NCBI GenBank assembly: GCA_015680685.1
Contig: MNCI01007937.1
Span: 1,371,330 to 1,392,698 of the forward strand
Length of the DNA: 21,369 nt
Origin: Gnetum montanum
Lineage: Eukaryota > Streptophyta > Gnetopsida > Gnetales > Gnetaceae
Direction: 5' to 3'
How positions within the stretch are numbered: position 1 is the first letter of the stretch; each line of letters starts with the position of its first letter. This document shows, piece after piece, positions 19,222 to 21,369 of this stretch. The notes beneath the pieces are model-generated. The model was not told the DNA's origin. It did no database searches and was given only the letters and a program-made list of their open reading frames with translations. Made by a program: the position numbers and the translations under genes.

Positions 19222-19387
19222 CCTCTTTCTTATTATTGATTAAAAACCTCACTATCTATCAAAACTCATCCATCTTGCCCATTTGAGTCTCTTCATCCTT
19301 GTTGATCACACTAAGCTTGTATCACCCCACACTACAACTGCTTACGATCCAACTCCATTCGTCTATCCCAGTCCATTCACATTTATC

Positions 19388-21369
19388 ATGGAATCTTCCC
19401 AAGTCAACCCAGTAACACTACCAATTGCTTCAAACCCTGTGACTGCTACGGAATCTATAACCGTTATTGAACACATAAATCCTCAAGGCCCTACACGCCA
19501 ATCCCTCAGGCTACAAGGCAAAGGCCCTATTCACGCAACTCTTACACCCGAACAATATAATTTTATCTGTGTTAAGATCCAAGCCAACCTACCCATTGAT
19601 CGTATAGAGAGGGAAGCTAAGCGAGAATATGAATTCATCCATAAAGGAGGACGTGAGTTTATCCCTTCAGCTTTTGACATAATCCCACTATCTGAAAACC
19701 ATCATAAACTCATATCCCAACTTCTTATGACTAGAAGTCAAGCCTTACAACTACCTCCCATAGAGCCTCAAGACGAAGAAGATGACTTTGCAGCCCAATC
19801 TGAACATGGAGAATCATACCATACTGTTAGCCCCCATGCCCACACAAACCTATTATCCCATCCTTTCCTAGAAGAAACTATGTTTCCTTCTTCATCCACA
19901 AACATTCAAGCACCTGTTTCCCATTCCATCCCTATCTTCTCCATGCTCAATAACATTCACTCTGATGCATCCACTTCCATCATTCCTCCACCAGTGCAGT
20001 CCCAACAACTCCCCCAAACCAACGCAGGGTCAATCCTCCAACCTCAAGTAATTGGAATACCGTCAGTCATACCAGCTTCCACATCCACCCATTACATACC
20101 CCAGATGCAAATTCATAGGGCACCATTGATTACTCCTACCCAACATGTTCAAGGTGTTGCCTCACAACATGTGGCTGGGCAATGGGTTCCACCAGTAGTC
20201 CCAGTCCCGAATACCATCCCACCACAACAAATGTTAGTCCAACAACCTGCTATACCATAAACAATGCAACAGTTAAACCATTATCATCCACAATCAACTC
20301 AATCCATTGGTTTGCCTACTGCCCAAGAATGGGCAGACACACAAAAAATGATGCACTCGTTGGCAGAAGAATTAAAACGCCTTAAAACTTTCAGCAATGA
20401 GGAAGTCAAGGTACTAGATTTCTATCAAGATGACCCAACTAACCCCTCAGTCCCACCCTTGACCTTGCCAAAAGGAGTCTCATTACCTCAACTGACCAAG
20501 TACAATGGAGAAGGGGACCCAAATGCCCATCTAGTGACATTTAGAACCGAAAGCCTTTTACTTCAAGCATGGCCCCATGTAATCTTGCGAGTGTTTGCAA
20601 TGTCCTTAACCGGAAAAGCCTTAGACTGGTACCGATCTTTACCCCATAGCTCCATATCTTCTTTAGAAAATTTGTTGCATCAATTTGTCACCTGTTTCAA
20701 ATACAATCTAAAACCTGAAGCCACATTAGATAGCTTGATTCAAATTAAACAAGCGCCTTTAGAGCTAGCGCAGAAATTTATCCAAAGGTGGAGTGCAGCC
20801 TTAAACGAACTTCACGAACCTATCCCTGAAACATATTTGCTCACTATCCTTAAGTCAGCCGTGAATGACTTTATTAAGTCAAAAATTTACTACCTAAAAG
20901 CTTGCACATTGAGCCAAGCATTCATACAAATCAAAGACATAGAAGAAGCCGCACAAATAAGTAATGACCCAGCCTACTCAACCTTTAGGAGCCAATACAC
21001 GAGGAAAGATAAATCCAAAACAACGGTAGCAGCAGTGGCTGAGGGAAAACAACCTACTATCCCAAACAACTATGAAAGAACCACACCCACTCATACACCT
21101 GAAAGTTCCTCAAATAGAAACAATAACACAAGTCATGCACGTACCTTAAAAAAGGAAAGACCCTACTCAATACACACCATTACCCATGAAGCCTTCACAA
21201 CTGCTTGATCAACTTCTAAAGGTTGGGCTAATTCAACACAAACAAATGTCTCCTGTGACTTCGCAAAGACATGATCACTTTGTGAATTGGCCAAAAATCT
21301 AGCTTTAGCAACAGCCAACGAACCTCCCATTCCAAAAAGCTTTAGGTTGGATAGGTTTTGTGAATATCA
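19388..21369 (+). pseudogene. Ty3/gypsy gag, broken by stops, runs off right edge
   Basis: The frame from ATG 19388 (MESSQVNPVTLPIA) codes for a retrotransposon Gag. The first part is low in structure and rich in P, Q, T and S (about 19900-20257). After a TAA at 20258-20260 the same frame continues into the Retrotrans_gag core (about 20492-20833): GDPNAHLVTF, MSLTGKALDWYRSLP, LLHQFVTCFKYNL, QRWSAALNEL. Two more in-frame stops (TGA at 21206 and 21272) precede a segment in the same frame, PPIPKSFRLDRFCEY, that looks like the approach to a gag zinc knuckle cut by the window edge. Around 21186-21270 the +1-shifted frame looks more protein-like, so a small frameshift pair is possible. With three stops this copy should not make full Gag. 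Protease, RT and integrase are outside the window. Confidence 0.8.

Noticed and set aside
19283-19387. TTG-initiated extension of the gag frame
   Set aside because: No ATG in the extension; ATG 19388 is the first plausible start and the extension is likely leader.
1-21369. CRISPR array, prokaryotic operon, integron, phage or toxin-antitoxin system
   Set aside because: No regularly spaced repeats, no tightly packed bacterial-style genes, and clear plant gene families throughout.

Overview
The window is nuclear DNA of a land plant. The evidence is a P-class pentatricopeptide repeat (PPR) gene, a FERONIA-type CrRLK1L receptor kinase, plant LINE and Ty3/gypsy remnants, plant telo-boxes (AAACCCTA) and long AT-rich spacers. 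The species cannot be fixed from sequence alone. The intron inside the receptor-kinase coding region, where the well-studied angiosperm homologues have none, may point away from the usual eudicot and grass models; that is inference.

Layout, left to right. About 1-900 is a decayed LINE retrotransposon end with a reverse-transcriptase zinc-binding (zf-RVT) segment. About 1063-1350 is a minus-strand, tRNA-headed, SINE-like element whose body holds a 31-bp perfect inverted repeat and two short tandem duplications. 1533-3902 is an intact 789-residue PPR gene with a probable organelle-targeting N-terminus, preceded by a telo-box and a short overlapping upstream ORF. 3903-8700 is mostly AT-rich spacer, with three unidentified protein-like scraps at 4532-5264 and a faint SINE-like trace near 7140. 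8721-13683 is the receptor-kinase gene: TATA-like box, leader with a 104-codon upstream ORF, exon 1 (signal peptide and malectin-like ectodomain), a 1,656-bp phase-0 intron, exon 2 (transmembrane segment, kinase and tail) and a candidate poly(A) signal. 13684-16088 is spacer with a second faint SINE-like trace. About 16089-16830 resembles a minus-strand gypsy LTR with its polypurine tract. About 17516 to the right edge is the 5' part of a plus-strand Ty3/gypsy element: long LTR, primer-binding site and a gag frame broken by stops.

The two real host genes look independent. The PPR protein should bind organellar RNA and act in its maturation; the receptor kinase should sense cell-wall state and/or RALF peptides at the plasma membrane. 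The transposon remnants belong to several separate insertions. I found no bacterial-type system, CRISPR array, rRNA or intact tRNA gene. The points most worth checking are the intron that divides ectodomain from kinase in the receptor gene, its long upstream ORF, and the hairpin-bearing SINE-like element just upstream of the PPR gene.
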